A stretch of 64,000 nt of DNA from NCBI RefSeq assembly GCF_900167335.1, contig NZ_FUXI01000009.1, positions 31,287 to 95,286 of the forward strand, given 5' to 3'. This DNA comes from Pilibacter termitis (lineage in GTDB: Bacteria; Bacillota; Bacilli; Lactobacillales; Streptococcaceae). A program made the position numbers and the translations under genes. The notes under the pieces were generated by a model that saw only the letters and a program-made list of their open reading frames with translations, did not search any database and was not told where the DNA came from. Below are positions 36,061 to 46,125 of this stretch, in pieces (position 1 is the stretch's first letter; the number at the start of each line of letters is the position of its first letter).

Positions 36061-38100
36061 ATGGATCCTAAAAAAAGCTCAGGATTTTTGAAAAATTCGT
36101 TTTTCTATATACTGGTAATTTTAGCCCTAGTCGTAGTGGTGCAGTATTTCTTCAAGAGCAGTAGTACGACAACAAAAGAAATTAATTATTCAACATTTAT
36201 CGAACAACTAGAGGACAAGAAAATTGATAATTTTTCTGTTCAGCCTGCTGGCGGTGTATATGTTGTCAAGGGTGAGTACAAAGAAGAACAAAAAATTAAG
36301 AGTGCCAATGATTTCAAAGTTTTTGGCTCAACAAAACAAGCGACAACGAAAAATTTTTCCACGGTCGTCTTACCAACTGATTCTACAATCAAAGAGGTAG
36401 AAAGTGCCGCAAAAAGTAACGAGGCAAAAATTGAAGTGAAACAAGAAAGCTCGAATAGCATTTGGTTGAATTTGGCGATTAGCCTGTTGCCACTTGTTCT
36501 GCTCGTTTTCTTCTTCTACATGATGATGGGACAAGGTGCCAATCAAGGTGGCGGCGGTCGTGTGATGAATTTTGGGAAAGCCAAAGTCAAAGAGGCAGAC
36601 AAAAAAGCCAACAAAGTACGTTTTTCTGACGTAGCAGGTGCTGAAGAAGAAAAACAAGAACTTGTCGAAGTTGTAGAATTTCTAAAAGACCCACGCAAAT
36701 TTTCAGCACTTGGTGCTAGAATACCCGCAGGTGTCTTGCTTGAAGGTCCTCCGGGGACGGGGAAAACGCTGCTTGCCAAAGCTGTTGCAGGTGAGGCGGG
36801 CGTGCCGTTTTACTCAATTAGTGGTTCGGACTTTGTAGAAATGTTCGTTGGGGTTGGTGCTAGTCGTGTGCGTGATTTGTTTGACACAGCGAAGAAAAAT
36901 GCACCAGCGATTATCTTTATTGATGAAATTGATGCCGTAGGTCGTCAACGTGGTGCTGGTATGGGTGGCGGTCACGATGAGCGTGAACAAACACTTAACC
37001 AATTGCTTGTTGAAATGGACGGTTTTGATGGAAATGAAGGAGTCATCGTCATTGCCGCAACCAACCGTAGTGATGTACTTGACCCAGCTTTACTTCGTCC
37101 GGGACGTTTTGACCGTCAAATTTTGGTAGGTCGTCCTGATGTGAAAGGTCGTGAGGCAATCTTGCGAGTGCACGCGAAAAACAAACCACTTGCTGATGAT
37201 GTAGATTTGAAAGTTGTTGCTCAGCAAACTCCAGGTTTTGCTGGTGCGGAGCTTGAAAATGTGTTGAACGAGGCAGCACTTGTTGCCGCTCGTCGCAATA
37301 AGTTAAAAATTGATGCTAGTGATATTGACGAGGCAGAAGATCGTGTAATCGCAGGACCTGCGAAGAAAGATCGTGTGATTTCTAAGAAAGAGCGTGAGCA
37401 AGTCGCTTATCATGAGGCGGGGCATACGATTTGTGGACTTGTGCTTTCCAATGCACGAGTTGTGCATAAAGTAACAATCGTTCCACGTGGTCGTGCAGGC
37501 GGATATATGATTGCTTTGCCAAAAGAAGACCAAATGTTGCTTTCAAAAGAAGATATGTTTGAACAACTTGTTGGCTTGATGGGTGGACGTGTGGCAGAAG
37601 AAATCGTCTTTAACTCACAAACAACAGGAGCAAGCAATGACTTTGAACAAGCGACGCAAATGGCACGTGGCATGATAACAGAGTATGGTATGAGTGAAAA
37701 ACTTGGACCTGTTCAATATGAAGGCAACCATGCAGTATTCTTAGGTCGTGACTACGGTCAAGGAAAAGGATATTCTGAGCAAGTAGCTTACGAAATTGAC
37801 CAAGAAGTGCGTTCGATTTTGGTGGCAGCTCACGATAAAGCAAAAGAAATTATCGAAAGTAATCGTGAAAAACATAAGTTAATCGCAGAAAAATTACTTG
37901 AGTTTGAAACACTTGATGCAGCACAAATCAAATCTCTTTGGGAAACAGGTGTAATGCCAGCAACAGATGAAAGTGAATTTCCAAGTGAAAAAGCATTGAC
38001 CTTTGAAGAGGCAAAAGCTGCTTTAGAGAAAAAAGATGAAGAAAAACAAGAACTAGAAAAATCTGATGAACAAACTGAAGAAATTTCTGGTGAAGAATAA
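36061..38100 (+). CDS. ftsH: ATP-dependent zinc metalloprotease FtsH
   Basis: 679 residues from ATG 36061 (GAGAGGAG upstream). Two membrane helices (about 11-30 and 133-153) flank an extracellular domain, then the AAA+ module with GPPGTGKT (about 229-236), [11 protein letters not shown], the second region of homology [19 protein letters not shown], and a zinc-binding HEAGH (about 451-455). Acidic C-terminal tail rich in Glu/Lys. Membrane-anchored quality-control protease. Followed by a terminator. Confidence 0.98.
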   Translation: MDPKKSSGFLKNSFFYILVILALVVVVQYFFKSSSTTTKEINYSTFIEQLEDKKIDNFSVQPAGGVYVVKGEYKEEQKIKSANDFKVFGSTKQATTKNFSTVVLPTDSTIKEVESAAKSNEAKIEVKQESSNSIWLNLAISLLPLVLLVFFFYMMMGQGANQGGGGRVMNFGKAKVKEADKKANKVRFSDVAGAEEEKQELVEVVEFLKDPRKFSALGARIPAGVLLEGPPGTGKTLLAKAVAGEAGVPFYSISGSDFVEMFVGVGASRVRDLFDTAKKNAPAIIFIDEIDAVGRQRGAGMGGGHDEREQTLNQLLVEMDGFDGNEGVIVIAATNRSDVLDPALLRPGRFDRQILVGRPDVKGREAILRVHAKNKPLADDVDLKVVAQQTPGFAGAELENVLNEAALVAARRNKLKIDASDIDEAEDRVIAGPAKKDRVISKKEREQVAYHEAGHTICGLVLSNARVVHKVTIVPRGRAGGYMIALPKEDQMLLSKEDMFEQLVGLMGGRVAEEIVFNSQTTGASNDFEQATQMARGMITEYGMSEKLGPVQYEGNHAVFLGRDYGQGKGYSEQVAYEIDQEVRSILVAAHDKAKEIIESNREKHKLIAEKLLEFETLDAAQIKSLWETGVMPATDESEFPSEKALTFEEAKAALEKKDEEKQELEKSDEQTEEISGEE

Positions 38101-38106
38101 AAAATT

Positions 38107-38137
38107 AAGACTTTACACGGAAGTGTGAAGTCTTTTT
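38107..38137 (+). terminator. Terminator after ftsH
   Basis: AAGACTTtACAC-ggaa-GTGTgAAGTCTT followed by T residues. Confidence 0.85.
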
Positions 38138-38141
38138 AATA

Positions 38142-38195
38142 GAAAAGCGAAGAGTGGCGTTTTGAAGTCTGCAACAACCAAACATAGTGATTGTC
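38142..38195 (+). repeat. Family A repeat, truncated (A4)
   Basis: Has the starting gaaaagcgaagagtggcgttttgaag, then diverges; the closing arm is absent. Right boundary uncertain. Confidence 0.6.
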
Positions 38196-38204
38196 GCTTT
38201 CTGC

Positions 38205-38702
38205 TTATAAAATTCCTTGAATTTCCTTTATCGCCCGTTCATAGTCAGGTTCATTTGTCATCTCAGGAACAATTTCTTCATAAAGAAGGACTCCTTTAGT
38301 ATCTATAACAAATGTCGCCCGTGCGTCAACGTTGAGAGTTTCGATATAAATTCCGTAATTTTTCCCGAAAATTCCTTCGCTGTCAGATAAAAACTCCAAA
38401 TTTTCAATGCCTTGAGCAGCACACCAATGTGTAAAATCCTCTGGCTTGTTGGTAGAAATGGTAATGAAATGTATATCTTTTATTTTGCCAATTTCTTGGT
38501 TAAATCTCGCTGTTTGGATAGAACAAACAGGTGTGTTAATATCTGGAACAACTGAAATCAAAAGCGGTTTGTCGTTTAATTCGGTTAGTGAAATGTTTTC
38601 ACCTTTTGTATTTTTCAAGGTAAAATTAGGAGCTATTTCCCCGATTTTAACGGTGTTTCCTGAAAGTTCATATTTTACCTCGTTGTGTCTTGTGATAAAC
38701 AT
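38205..38702 (-). CDS. tpx: Thiol peroxidase (Tpx-type peroxiredoxin)
   Basis: 165 residues from ATG 38702 (AAGGGAG upstream). Peroxidatic Cys60 in NTPVCSIQT and a resolving Cys94 (HWCAAQG) with the spacing of atypical 2-Cys Tpx. Reduces hydrogen and alkyl peroxides using thioredoxin. Single gene, divergent from guaB. Confidence 0.95.
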   Translation of the reverse strand: MFITRHNEVKYELSGNTVKIGEIAPNFTLKNTKGENISLTELNDKPLLISVVPDINTPVCSIQTARFNQEIGKIKDIHFITISTNKPEDFTHWCAAQGIENLEFLSDSEGIFGKNYGIYIETLNVDARATFVIDTKGVLLYEEIVPEMTNEPDYERAIKEIQGIL

Positions 38703-38819
38703 ATTATTTCTCCCTTCTTTGCGTTCTAGTTTTAATATACGGTGAATTTGGAAATAAGACAAAGAATCTGCTCATTTGAGTGATAGAAAATTCAATAATT
38801 TTTAGTGGAAAAAAATTAA

Positions 38820-40400
<1,581 letters not shown>

Positions 40401-40414
40401 ACATGAGTTTTTAG

Positions 40415-40460
40415 AGTCAATATATTTTCTAACACGAGTAGAAAATGTATTGACTTTTTT
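40415..40460 (+). terminator. Terminator after guaB
   Basis: GTCAATAtATTTTCT and AGAAAATgTATTGAC form a 14-bp stem followed by a T run. The bases just before it (GAGTTTTTAGAG) resemble a family B inverted-repeat end. Confidence 0.85.
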
Positions 40461-40696
40461 GCATAGAACAAAAGTGTTTCCTCATAGAAAAACACAAAAT
40501 ATTATATCTTCAAATCGTCTCTTAATTTTTTAAGAAATGAAATGAGGAGTTTCAAGGTATGAGATTATGTTTGTATAATGAAAAAAATGCAATGAAAAAA
40601 TAATTTAAGGTAGATTTATTTAATGGAAGATAAAAAGAATAGACATAACAAATGACGAGAGTAGTAAATACGGAGGAAAAATAAAAAAACTAACTT

Positions 40697-40711
40697 TTGT
40701 AAGCGTTGATA
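40697..40711 (+). promoter_or_regulatory. Candidate cre site upstream of mannose PTS
   Basis: TTGTAAGCGTTGATA matches cre (WTGNAANCGNWNNCW) with one mismatch; about 145 bases before the -35 box. Confidence 0.5.
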
Positions 40712-40855
40712 CTGCCAGTTTTCAAAGGTTTTTGCGAAAATGAAAGGAAAATTTTTTAAACAAATAAATAACAAATAAAAAAGAAATAAGATGAGAAAGA
40801 GTCTTATTTTTTGTCGATTTTGCTTTTTTAAAGTCTCTTTTTGTAGAAATATTTC

Positions 40856-40884
40856 TTGCAAAAAAAATGAGAAAGGGGTAGAAT
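40856..40884 (+). promoter_or_regulatory. Mannose PTS operon promoter
   Basis: TTGCAA, 17 bases, TAGAAT. No sigma-54 type -24/-12 element was found, unlike many man operons of Listeria and Enterococcus. Confidence 0.55.
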
Positions 40885-41092
40885 TTTTATGTTCTTATAA
40901 AATTCTTTAGTTTTTGCTATCTCTTTTCTACGCTAGTTTTGAGTGATTGCAGAGGGCGAAATATTGCGAATATTTGGCTTGGAAAATGAGCGATTCATTA
41001 AAAATAGTGGAGTGGAAAAAAGAAAAGAACAGAGAAATAGAAGTGAATGTATGCGTGTTTTGCATACAAAAACTAGACTAGGAGGAAACACA

Positions 41093-42067
41093 ATGAGCGT
41101 TGGAATCATCATCGCAAGCCACGGTGAATTTGCCGATGGTATCAAGCAATCTGGCTCTATGATTTTTGGTGAGCAAGAAAAGGTTGTTTCTTGTACTCTT
41201 ATGCCAAGTGATGGACCAGAACAGCTACGTGCGAAAATGGAGGATGCAATTGCATCATTTGCTCCAGAGGACGAGGTTTTATTCCTTGTTGACCTTTGGG
41301 GAGGCACTCCATTTAACCAAGCAAATGGAATCTTTGAGGAAAATCGTGAACGCATGGCAATTATTGCAGGGTTGAATCTGCCTATGCTTATCCAAGCATA
41401 TACAGAGCGTTTCAATCCAGATGCGAAAGTTGCGGACATTGCCGCAAACATCATCAAAGAGGCAACAGAAGGAGTACGTGTACGTCCTGAAGAGTTGCAA
41501 CCAAAATCTTCTGCTCCAGCAGAAAAGGCAACTGTTTCAAATGCAGGTCAGCCGGGAGAATTTGAGTATGTGTTGGCTCGTATTGACACACGTTTGTTGC
41601 ATGGTCAAGTTGCAACAGCGTGGACAAAATCTGTCAAACCTACACGTATCATTGTTGTCAGTGATGCAGTAGCAAATGACAATTTGCGTAAGAGTTTAAT
41701 TCAACAGGCGGCACCTCCGGGAGTAAAAGCACACGTTGTACCTGTTGAGCAAATGATTAAAATCGCTAAAGACAAAGAGCATTTTGGTGGGCAACGTGCG
41801 TTGCTATTGTTTGAAACTCCACAAGATGCACTTCGTGCAGTTGAAGGTGGCGTTCCATTGAAAGAAATCAACGTTGGTTCAATGGCACACTCGCCGGGGA
41901 AAGTACAACCAAATACCGTTTTGGCATTTGATCAAAACGACATTGATACATTTGCAACATTAAAAGAAAAAGGTGTTGCCTTTGACGTCCGTAAAGTTCC
42001 AAGTGATTCACGTGGAAATATGGACGATATTATCAAAAAAGCGCAAGCCGAGCTTGCAAAACAGTAA
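41093..42067 (+). CDS. manL: PTS mannose-class EIIAB
   Basis: 324 residues from ATG 41093 with a perfect AGGAGG upstream; the open frame continues upstream without another ribosome site. EIIA domain about 1-135 with phospho-His10 (IIASHGEF) and DLWGGTPFN; Pro/Ala linker; EIIB about 160-324 with the phospho-His in [15 protein letters not shown]. Cytoplasmic energy-coupling part of the mannose/glucose/glucosamine PTS; also a bacteriocin-receptor complex in related bacteria. First gene of manLMN-manO. Confidence 0.96.
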   Translation: MSVGIIIASHGEFADGIKQSGSMIFGEQEKVVSCTLMPSDGPEQLRAKMEDAIASFAPEDEVLFLVDLWGGTPFNQANGIFEENRERMAIIAGLNLPMLIQAYTERFNPDAKVADIAANIIKEATEGVRVRPEELQPKSSAPAEKATVSNAGQPGEFEYVLARIDTRLLHGQVATAWTKSVKPTRIIVVSDAVANDNLRKSLIQQAAPPGVKAHVVPVEQMIKIAKDKEHFGGQRALLLFETPQDALRAVEGGVPLKEINVGSMAHSPGKVQPNTVLAFDQNDIDTFATLKEKGVAFDVRKVPSDSRGNMDDIIKKAQAELAKQ

Positions 42068-42088
42068 AAGGAAAATGGAGGATTTATC

Positions 42089-42916
42089 ATGTCAATTATC
42101 TCAATGGTATTGATTGTAGTCGTTGCCTTTTTAGCTGGTATGGAAGGAATTTTAGATGAATTTCAATTCCACCAACCACTTGTGGCTTGTACGCTAATCG
42201 GTTTGGTGAGCGGACACCTAGAGGCAGGAATCGTGCTTGGTGGAGCTTTGCAAATGATTGCACTTGGTTGGGCGAATATCGGAGCAGCAGTAGCACCAGA
42301 TGCAGCACTTGCTTCAGTTGCAGCGGCAATTATTTTAGTAATGGATAAAAATATCGAAGGAAAAAGCATTGGTGAGCTTGTGACTTATGCACAAGGAACC
42401 ATTTTGCCAGTAGCGGTAACACTTGCCGTTGCAGGTCTTTTCTTGACAATGATTGTGCGTACACTTGCAGTGCCAATCGTTCACGGAATGGATGCAGCAG
42501 CAAAAGAAGGCAATTTCCGTAAAATTGAAGTTTTACAAGTTGTAGCAATTTGTATGCAAGGGGTTCGTATCGCAATTCCAGCAGCACTTATCTTAGCAGT
42601 TGGTCAAGAAAACGTAACAAATCTACTTGGTATGATGCCAGATTGGTTGTCAACAGGTATGGCAGTCGGTGGTGGAATGGTCGTAGCCGTAGGTTACGCA
42701 ATGGTTATCAACATGATGGCAACGAAAGAAGTATGGCCTTTCTTTGCGATTGGTTTTGTCGTTGCGGCAATCACACAAATTACACTTATTGGTTTAGGGG
42801 TTCTCGGTGTGGCATTGGCGTTGATTTACTTGAACCTTTCTAAAATGGGTGGTTCATCTAACGGCGGTGGAGCTTCAGGAGGAGATCCTGTTGGCGACAT
42901 CATTGACAACTATTAA
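42089..42916 (+). CDS. manM: PTS mannose-class EIIC
   Basis: 275 residues with about eight hydrophobic helices, including the EIIC-Man signature GLVSGHLEAGIVLGGALQM near residue 37. Short Gly/Ser-rich C-terminal tail (SSNGGGASGGDP). TGGAGG upstream of ATG. Membrane channel subunit with ManN. Confidence 0.97.
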   Translation: MSIISMVLIVVVAFLAGMEGILDEFQFHQPLVACTLIGLVSGHLEAGIVLGGALQMIALGWANIGAAVAPDAALASVAAAIILVMDKNIEGKSIGELVTYAQGTILPVAVTLAVAGLFLTMIVRTLAVPIVHGMDAAAKEGNFRKIEVLQVVAICMQGVRIAIPAALILAVGQENVTNLLGMMPDWLSTGMAVGGGMVVAVGYAMVINMMATKEVWPFFAIGFVVAAITQITLIGLGVLGVALALIYLNLSKMGGSSNGGGASGGDPVGDIIDNY

Positions 42917-42933
42917 GAAGGAGGCGTCAAAAA

Positions 42934-43845
42934 ATGGTAGAAAAAATTACTTTAGATAAAAAAGATCGTTTGGCTGTTGCGTGGCGTTCTACTTTCATTC
43001 AAGGTTCTTGGAACTATGAACGTATGCAAAATGGTGGTTGGGCATTTTCAATGATTCCAGCTTTGAAAAAATTATATTCTTCAAAAGAAGATCGTGCAGC
43101 AGCATTGACACGTCATTTGGAGTTTTTCAACACTCACCCTTATATTGCAAGTCCAATTCTTGGTGTAACGCTTGCCCTTGAAGAAGAACGTGCAAATGGT
43201 GCTGAAGTAGATGATGTAGCAATTCAAGGGGTAAAAGTCGGAATGATGGGACCTCTTGCGGGGATCGGTGACCCTGTATTCTGGTTTACGGTTCGTCCAA
43301 TCCTTGGAGCATTAGGAGCAAGTCTTGCACTTGGAGGTTCAATCATTGGGCCGTTGATGTTCTTTGTTTTGTGGAATGTTATTCGCTGGGTATTCATGTG
43401 GTACACACAAGAATTTGGTTATAAAGCAGGTTCTAAAATTACAGAAGACCTTTCTGGTGGTTTCTTGCAAGATATTACAAAAGGTGCAAGTATTTTAGGG
43501 ATGTTTGTACTAGCAGCTCTTGTAGAGCGTTGGGTAAGTGTACCGTTTGCGGTGAAATTGCCAAAAATTTCATTGTCAGAAGGAGCGTACGTTGATTGGA
43601 GCAAACTAGACGAAGGTTCTAAAGGAATTGAAACAGTTATTCGTGAAGTTCAATCAGGTCTTTCACTAGAAAACTTCAAACAACAAACGTTACAACAACA
43701 ATTAGATGCGTTAATTCCGGGGTTAGTGCCTTTACTTTTAACACTTCTATGTATGTTCTTATTGAAGAAAAAAGTTTCACCAATCGTTATCATCGTCGGA
43801 TGTTTTGTGGTTGGGGTACTTGGACATTTAGCTCATATTTTTTAA
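42934..43845 (+). CDS. manN: PTS mannose-class EIID
   Basis: 303 residues. EIID signatures: RSTFIQGSWNYERMQNGGW near the N terminus, MGPLAGIGDPVFWFT (about 107-121) and GLVPLLLTLLCMFLLKKK at the C-terminal helix. AAGAAGGAGG precedes the ATG, 17 bases after manM. Completes the sugar channel. Confidence 0.97.
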   Translation: MVEKITLDKKDRLAVAWRSTFIQGSWNYERMQNGGWAFSMIPALKKLYSSKEDRAAALTRHLEFFNTHPYIASPILGVTLALEEERANGAEVDDVAIQGVKVGMMGPLAGIGDPVFWFTVRPILGALGASLALGGSIIGPLMFFVLWNVIRWVFMWYTQEFGYKAGSKITEDLSGGFLQDITKGASILGMFVLAALVERWVSVPFAVKLPKISLSEGAYVDWSKLDEGSKGIETVIREVQSGLSLENFKQQTLQQQLDALIPGLVPLLLTLLCMFLLKKKVSPIVIIVGCFVVGVLGHLAHIF

Positions 43846-43877
43846 GGTATCCTAAAAGTGTAGTCGTTTGATTGCAC

Positions 43878-43919
43878 AATCTGGGGCTTTTCATGAACAA
43901 TGAGGGCCTCAGATTTTTC
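43878..43919 (+). terminator. Terminator or attenuator between manN and manO
   Basis: AATCTGGGGC and GCCTCAGATT (one G-T pair) followed by TTTTCT; probably partial, lowering manO expression. Confidence 0.7.
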
Positions 43920-43938
43920 TGTTTAAAGGAGTGGTAAA

Positions 43939-44319
43939 ATGGTAGAATCAATTAATACAAAGGTAGAATATGCAGGGAAAGGTACGAGTTTCTTAGGTCT
44001 TGGAGAGTATGGAAATATTCTGATCGGAGACAAAGGATTTGAATTTTTCAACACTCGAAATGTCAATGATTATATACAAATTCCGTGGGAAGAAGTTGAT
44101 ATTGTAGTGGCGAGTATTCTATTTAAAGGAAAATATATCCCTCGTTTTGCAGTGGTGACGAAAAAGAACGGCACGTATTCCTTTGCCTCAAAAGAGCCAA
44201 AAGTAGTTCTAGCACGTATTCGTGATCACATTGGCAATGAAAGAGTGTTACGCAGTCTAAGTGCCTTTCAAGTAACTAAAAACGGACTTTCTGCCCTATT
44301 AAAACGACTGAAAAAATAA
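43939..44319 (+). CDS. manO: ManO-like DUF956 protein
   Basis: 126 residues of the DUF956 family: YAGKGTSFLGLGEYGNILIGD, FFNTRNVNDYIQIPWEE and RFAVVTKKNGTYSFASKEP. Almost always the last gene of mannose PTS operons in lactic acid bacteria and listeriae, where it affects operon expression. AAAGGAGTGG upstream. Mechanism not known. Confidence 0.92.
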   Translation: MVESINTKVEYAGKGTSFLGLGEYGNILIGDKGFEFFNTRNVNDYIQIPWEEVDIVVASILFKGKYIPRFAVVTKKNGTYSFASKEPKVVLARIRDHIGNERVLRSLSAFQVTKNGLSALLKRLKK

Positions 44320-44350
44320 CGACAGCTCTAAAAAATCAGCCGCTTTTCTC

Positions 44351-44379
44351 TTTACAGAAGAATAGAGAAAATTTATAAT
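44351..44379 (+). promoter_or_regulatory. tRNA-Thr promoter
   Basis: TTTACA, 17 bases, TATAAT, 17 bases before the mature tRNA. Confidence 0.75.
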
Positions 44380-44395
44380 AGGTTTAGAAGTCCAC

Positions 44396-44468
44396 GCTGG
44401 ATTAGCTCAGTTGGTAGAGCAACGCACTCGTAACGCGTAGGTCGCAGGTTCGACCCCTGTATCCAGCA
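44396..44468 (+). tRNA. tRNA-Thr (anticodon CGT)
   Basis: 73 bases: acceptor GCTGGAT/ATCCAGC, D arm GCTC..GAGC, T arm GCAGG-TTCGACC-CCTGT, anticodon CGT at 44429-44431, discriminator A. CCA is not encoded. The anticodon stem has an A-C mismatch next to the loop (A31, C39). It stands alone, with its own promoter and a weak terminator. Confidence 0.93.
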
Positions 44469-44479
44469 TATTAAAAGAG

Positions 44480-44508
44480 CCTTGGAATGTGAGTTTCAGG
44501 GTTTTTTA
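44480..44508 (+). terminator. Terminator after tRNA-Thr
   Basis: CCTTGGAA and TTTCAGGG pair over 8 bp with two G-U pairs, followed by a T run. Confidence 0.6.
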
Positions 44509-44557
44509 GGTTTTAAAGATAGCTTTATCAAAAGAGGAGGGGACACGTTGGAATTAA

Positions 44558-44610
44558 GGGTGCCTCTAAAAACATTGTTTAAGTCGAAATTAGATAACTT
44601 TCCGATTTTT
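44558..44610. mobile_element. Family B MITE, left half only (B4)
   Basis: GGGTGCCTCTAAAAAC with TTAA just outside and the usual interior (aaattagataactttccgattt), then broken by a family A repeat; no right end found. Confidence 0.7.
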
Positions 44611-44872
44611 TGTTTAGCTACGAAGTGTAGCAGTAAATAAACGGCACGGTTCACTGCCACAGACTTCAAACCGCCCCTTTCCGCTTTTCTGTGTCTAGCT
44701 ACGAGAGGCAGGAGTTTGGTCGCTGTTCGCAACGTCGCTTGAAACTTCGTTTCAATGCTAGTCTTTCAAGAATCTTTGATTCTTAGAAAGACTGTATGCG
44801 AAACAAAGTGTAGCAGTAAATAAACGACGTGGCTCACTGCGACAAACTCCTAACCGCCCCTCTTCGCTTTTC
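44611..44872 (-). repeat. Family A hairpin repeats, tandem (A5a 44611-44690, A5b 44691-44872)
   Basis: Both in reverse orientation, ending cgcttttc. A5b is the long form with an extra internal hairpin AGTCTTTC..GAAAGACT region (about 44759-44797) also found in copy A7a. Outer arms GAGAGGCAGGAGTTTG and CAAACTCC..GCCCCTC. Confidence 0.82.
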
Positions 44873-45026
44873 TTTTTTAATAACTTCCAAATTCTCGAAA
44901 ATATTGAAAATCCTTTCTTTATAATGTTTTCAAGGTTGTTTTCAATAAAACTGTTTAGAAATGATTAGCGAGAATAAAAAATAGGGTATAAACTAAAAGT
45001 AAATCCAAAGAAAAGTGGTATGTCTT

Positions 45027-45173
45027 ATGGAAAATGCACGAAAAGACTGCACGAAGAAAAATAGTAATCAGGAATACAAGAAAAATCAATTATCGCACTA
45101 TTTTAAAGAACTCTATGGATTTGATAAGAAGTTTTTTGAGGATTTACTGATTGAAAAAAACAAGGCTAAGTAA
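45027..45173 (+). CDS. Small basic hypothetical protein
   Basis: 48 residues, rich in Lys and Asn at the N terminus (MENARKDCTKKNSNQ), then YFKELYGFDKKFFEDLLIEK. ATG with only a weak AAAGTGG upstream. A good terminator follows the stop, and TATAAA lies at about 44988, so a short transcript is likely. Not recognised; protein reality uncertain. Confidence 0.45.
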   Translation: MENARKDCTKKNSNQEYKKNQLSHYFKELYGFDKKFFEDLLIEKNKAK

Positions 45174-45193
45174 TTGCTTAGTCTTGCTTTTTT
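45163..45193 (+). terminator. Terminator after small gene
   Basis: AGGCTAAG-taattg-CTTAGTCT then TGC and a T run. Confidence 0.75.
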
Positions 45194-45202
45194 TCGATTT
45201 TA

Positions 45203-45481
45203 AGGGCACCTCTAAAAACTCACGCTTACCCAAAATTGCTAGTTTTCCGATTTTCTTCGTCAGTCTCCTCAACCTTGTCTAGCTCCGAAGTGCAGGAGTT
45301 TGGCAACTGTTCGCAGTGTCGCTCGAAACTAAAGTTTCGAGTAAATAAACGACACGGCTCACTGTTGCGAACTCCTTAACGCACTTCTTCGCTTTTCTAT
45401 GAACCACATAGCTTTCGTCGATTTCCTTGAAAATCGAAAAACTAGCTAATTTTGGTTTAACCGGAGTTTTTAGAGGTGCCC
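45203..45481. mobile_element. Family B MITE (B5) with a nested complete family A repeat
   Basis: GGGCACCTCTAAAAACTC and GAGTTTTTAGAGGTGCCC are perfect 18-base inverted repeats, flanked on both sides by TTAA. The interior matches B1 and B2 except for 124 extra bases (45275-45398) that are exactly a family A unit. The right target repeat overlaps the luxS stop codon. Confidence 0.9.
45275..45398 (-). repeat. Family A hairpin repeat nested in MITE B5 (A6)
   Basis: Reverse orientation; arms read on minus strand GAAGTGCG..AAGGAGT and ACTCCTGCACTTC. Comparison with B2, which lacks it, gives its ends as (g)aaaagc and agctagacaa. Confidence 0.88.
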
Positions 45482-45940
45482 TTAAATTTTTCGTTCAAAC
45501 GGGTCGCTTGAAATGCCTTTTTCTAGCACAAGTTTTGCGTATTCTTGTGCGGAAAAGAGTGAATGGTCTTTGTAGTTGCCACATTCTTTTGCAGAAACGG
45601 CAGGAACGCTTGAGGTAGTAACGACAAGCTCAAGCACTTTTTTTAACGCATCACGCACTTGCTCGGTAGAATAATTTTCCCACAAAATCATATAAAATCC
45701 TGTGCGACAGCCCATTGGTGAAATATCAATAATGCCTTCTAGCTCATCTCTTAAATTGGTAGCAAGCAAATGTTCCAACGTGTGAACGGCAGCAGTAGGC
45801 AATTCAGCCTCATTTGGCTGTAAAAAGCGTAAATCGTATTTTGAGATCTTCGTCCCATTATGCTCCTCGCTTCCTGCTAAACGAACGTAAGGAGCTTTCA
45901 CTTTTGTGTGATCAAGCAAAAAACTTTCAACTTGTGCCAA
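45482..45940 (-). CDS. luxS: S-ribosylhomocysteine lyase (AI-2 synthase)
   Basis: 152 residues. Metal ligands H53 and H57 in HTLEHLLA and C121 in KECGNY; catalytic Cys79 in SPMGCRTGF. Splits S-ribosylhomocysteine to homocysteine and the AI-2 precursor. The last codons abut MITE B5: the stop codon lies in the element's right target repeat, so there is no native 3' region left. Promoter TTGTAT-17-TATAAT at 45975-46003 (minus strand). Confidence 0.97.
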   Translation of the reverse strand: MAQVESFLLDHTKVKAPYVRLAGSEEHNGTKISKYDLRFLQPNEAELPTAAVHTLEHLLATNLRDELEGIIDISPMGCRTGFYMILWENYSTEQVRDALKKVLELVVTTSSVPAVSAKECGNYKDHSLFSAQEYAKLVLEKGISSDPFERKI

Positions 45941-45974
45941 AAAAATCCCTCTTTTCTAGTTATTCAACACGCTA

Positions 45975-46003
45975 ATTATAAAGGAAAACAATAGAGAATA
46001 CAA
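45975..46003 (-). promoter_or_regulatory. luxS promoter
   Basis: On the minus strand TTGTAT, 17 bases, TATAAT; back to back with the rnjB promoter. Confidence 0.75.
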
Positions 46004-46007
46004 GTTC

Positions 46008-46036
46008 TTACAAATTTCTCGGTTTTGGGGTATAAT
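46008..46036 (+). promoter_or_regulatory. rnjB promoter
   Basis: TTACAA, 17 bases, TATAAT; only 4 bases from the luxS -35 box. Confidence 0.75.
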
Positions 46037-46125
46037 AGCATAGACGAACTTTGACTACGTTATATAGAAAAAGCAAAACAATCAGAGTGTAAACAATAGT
46101 TGCACTCAATAGAGAGAGGTAAAGA

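Larger units (their letters stand above)
40462..41092 (+). other. Long upstream region of the mannose PTS operon, possible small RNA
   Basis: About 630 bases without a convincing gene. It holds a TATAAT (40574-40579), a GGAGG followed by no start codon, a cre-like site, a terminator-like hairpin AAATAAGA/TCTTATTT (40784-40809) with a T run, and the main operon promoter (40856-40884). An RNA from about 40585 to 40815 is possible. Confidence 0.35.

Noticed and set aside
40860..41092. Sigma-54 promoter for the mannose PTS
   Set aside because: No TGGCAC-N5-TTGCW pattern; a sigma-70 type TTGCAA-17-TAGAAT is present.
41279..41500. Minus-strand 73-codon frame in manL
   Set aside because: Complement of the EIIA coding region; no independent evidence.
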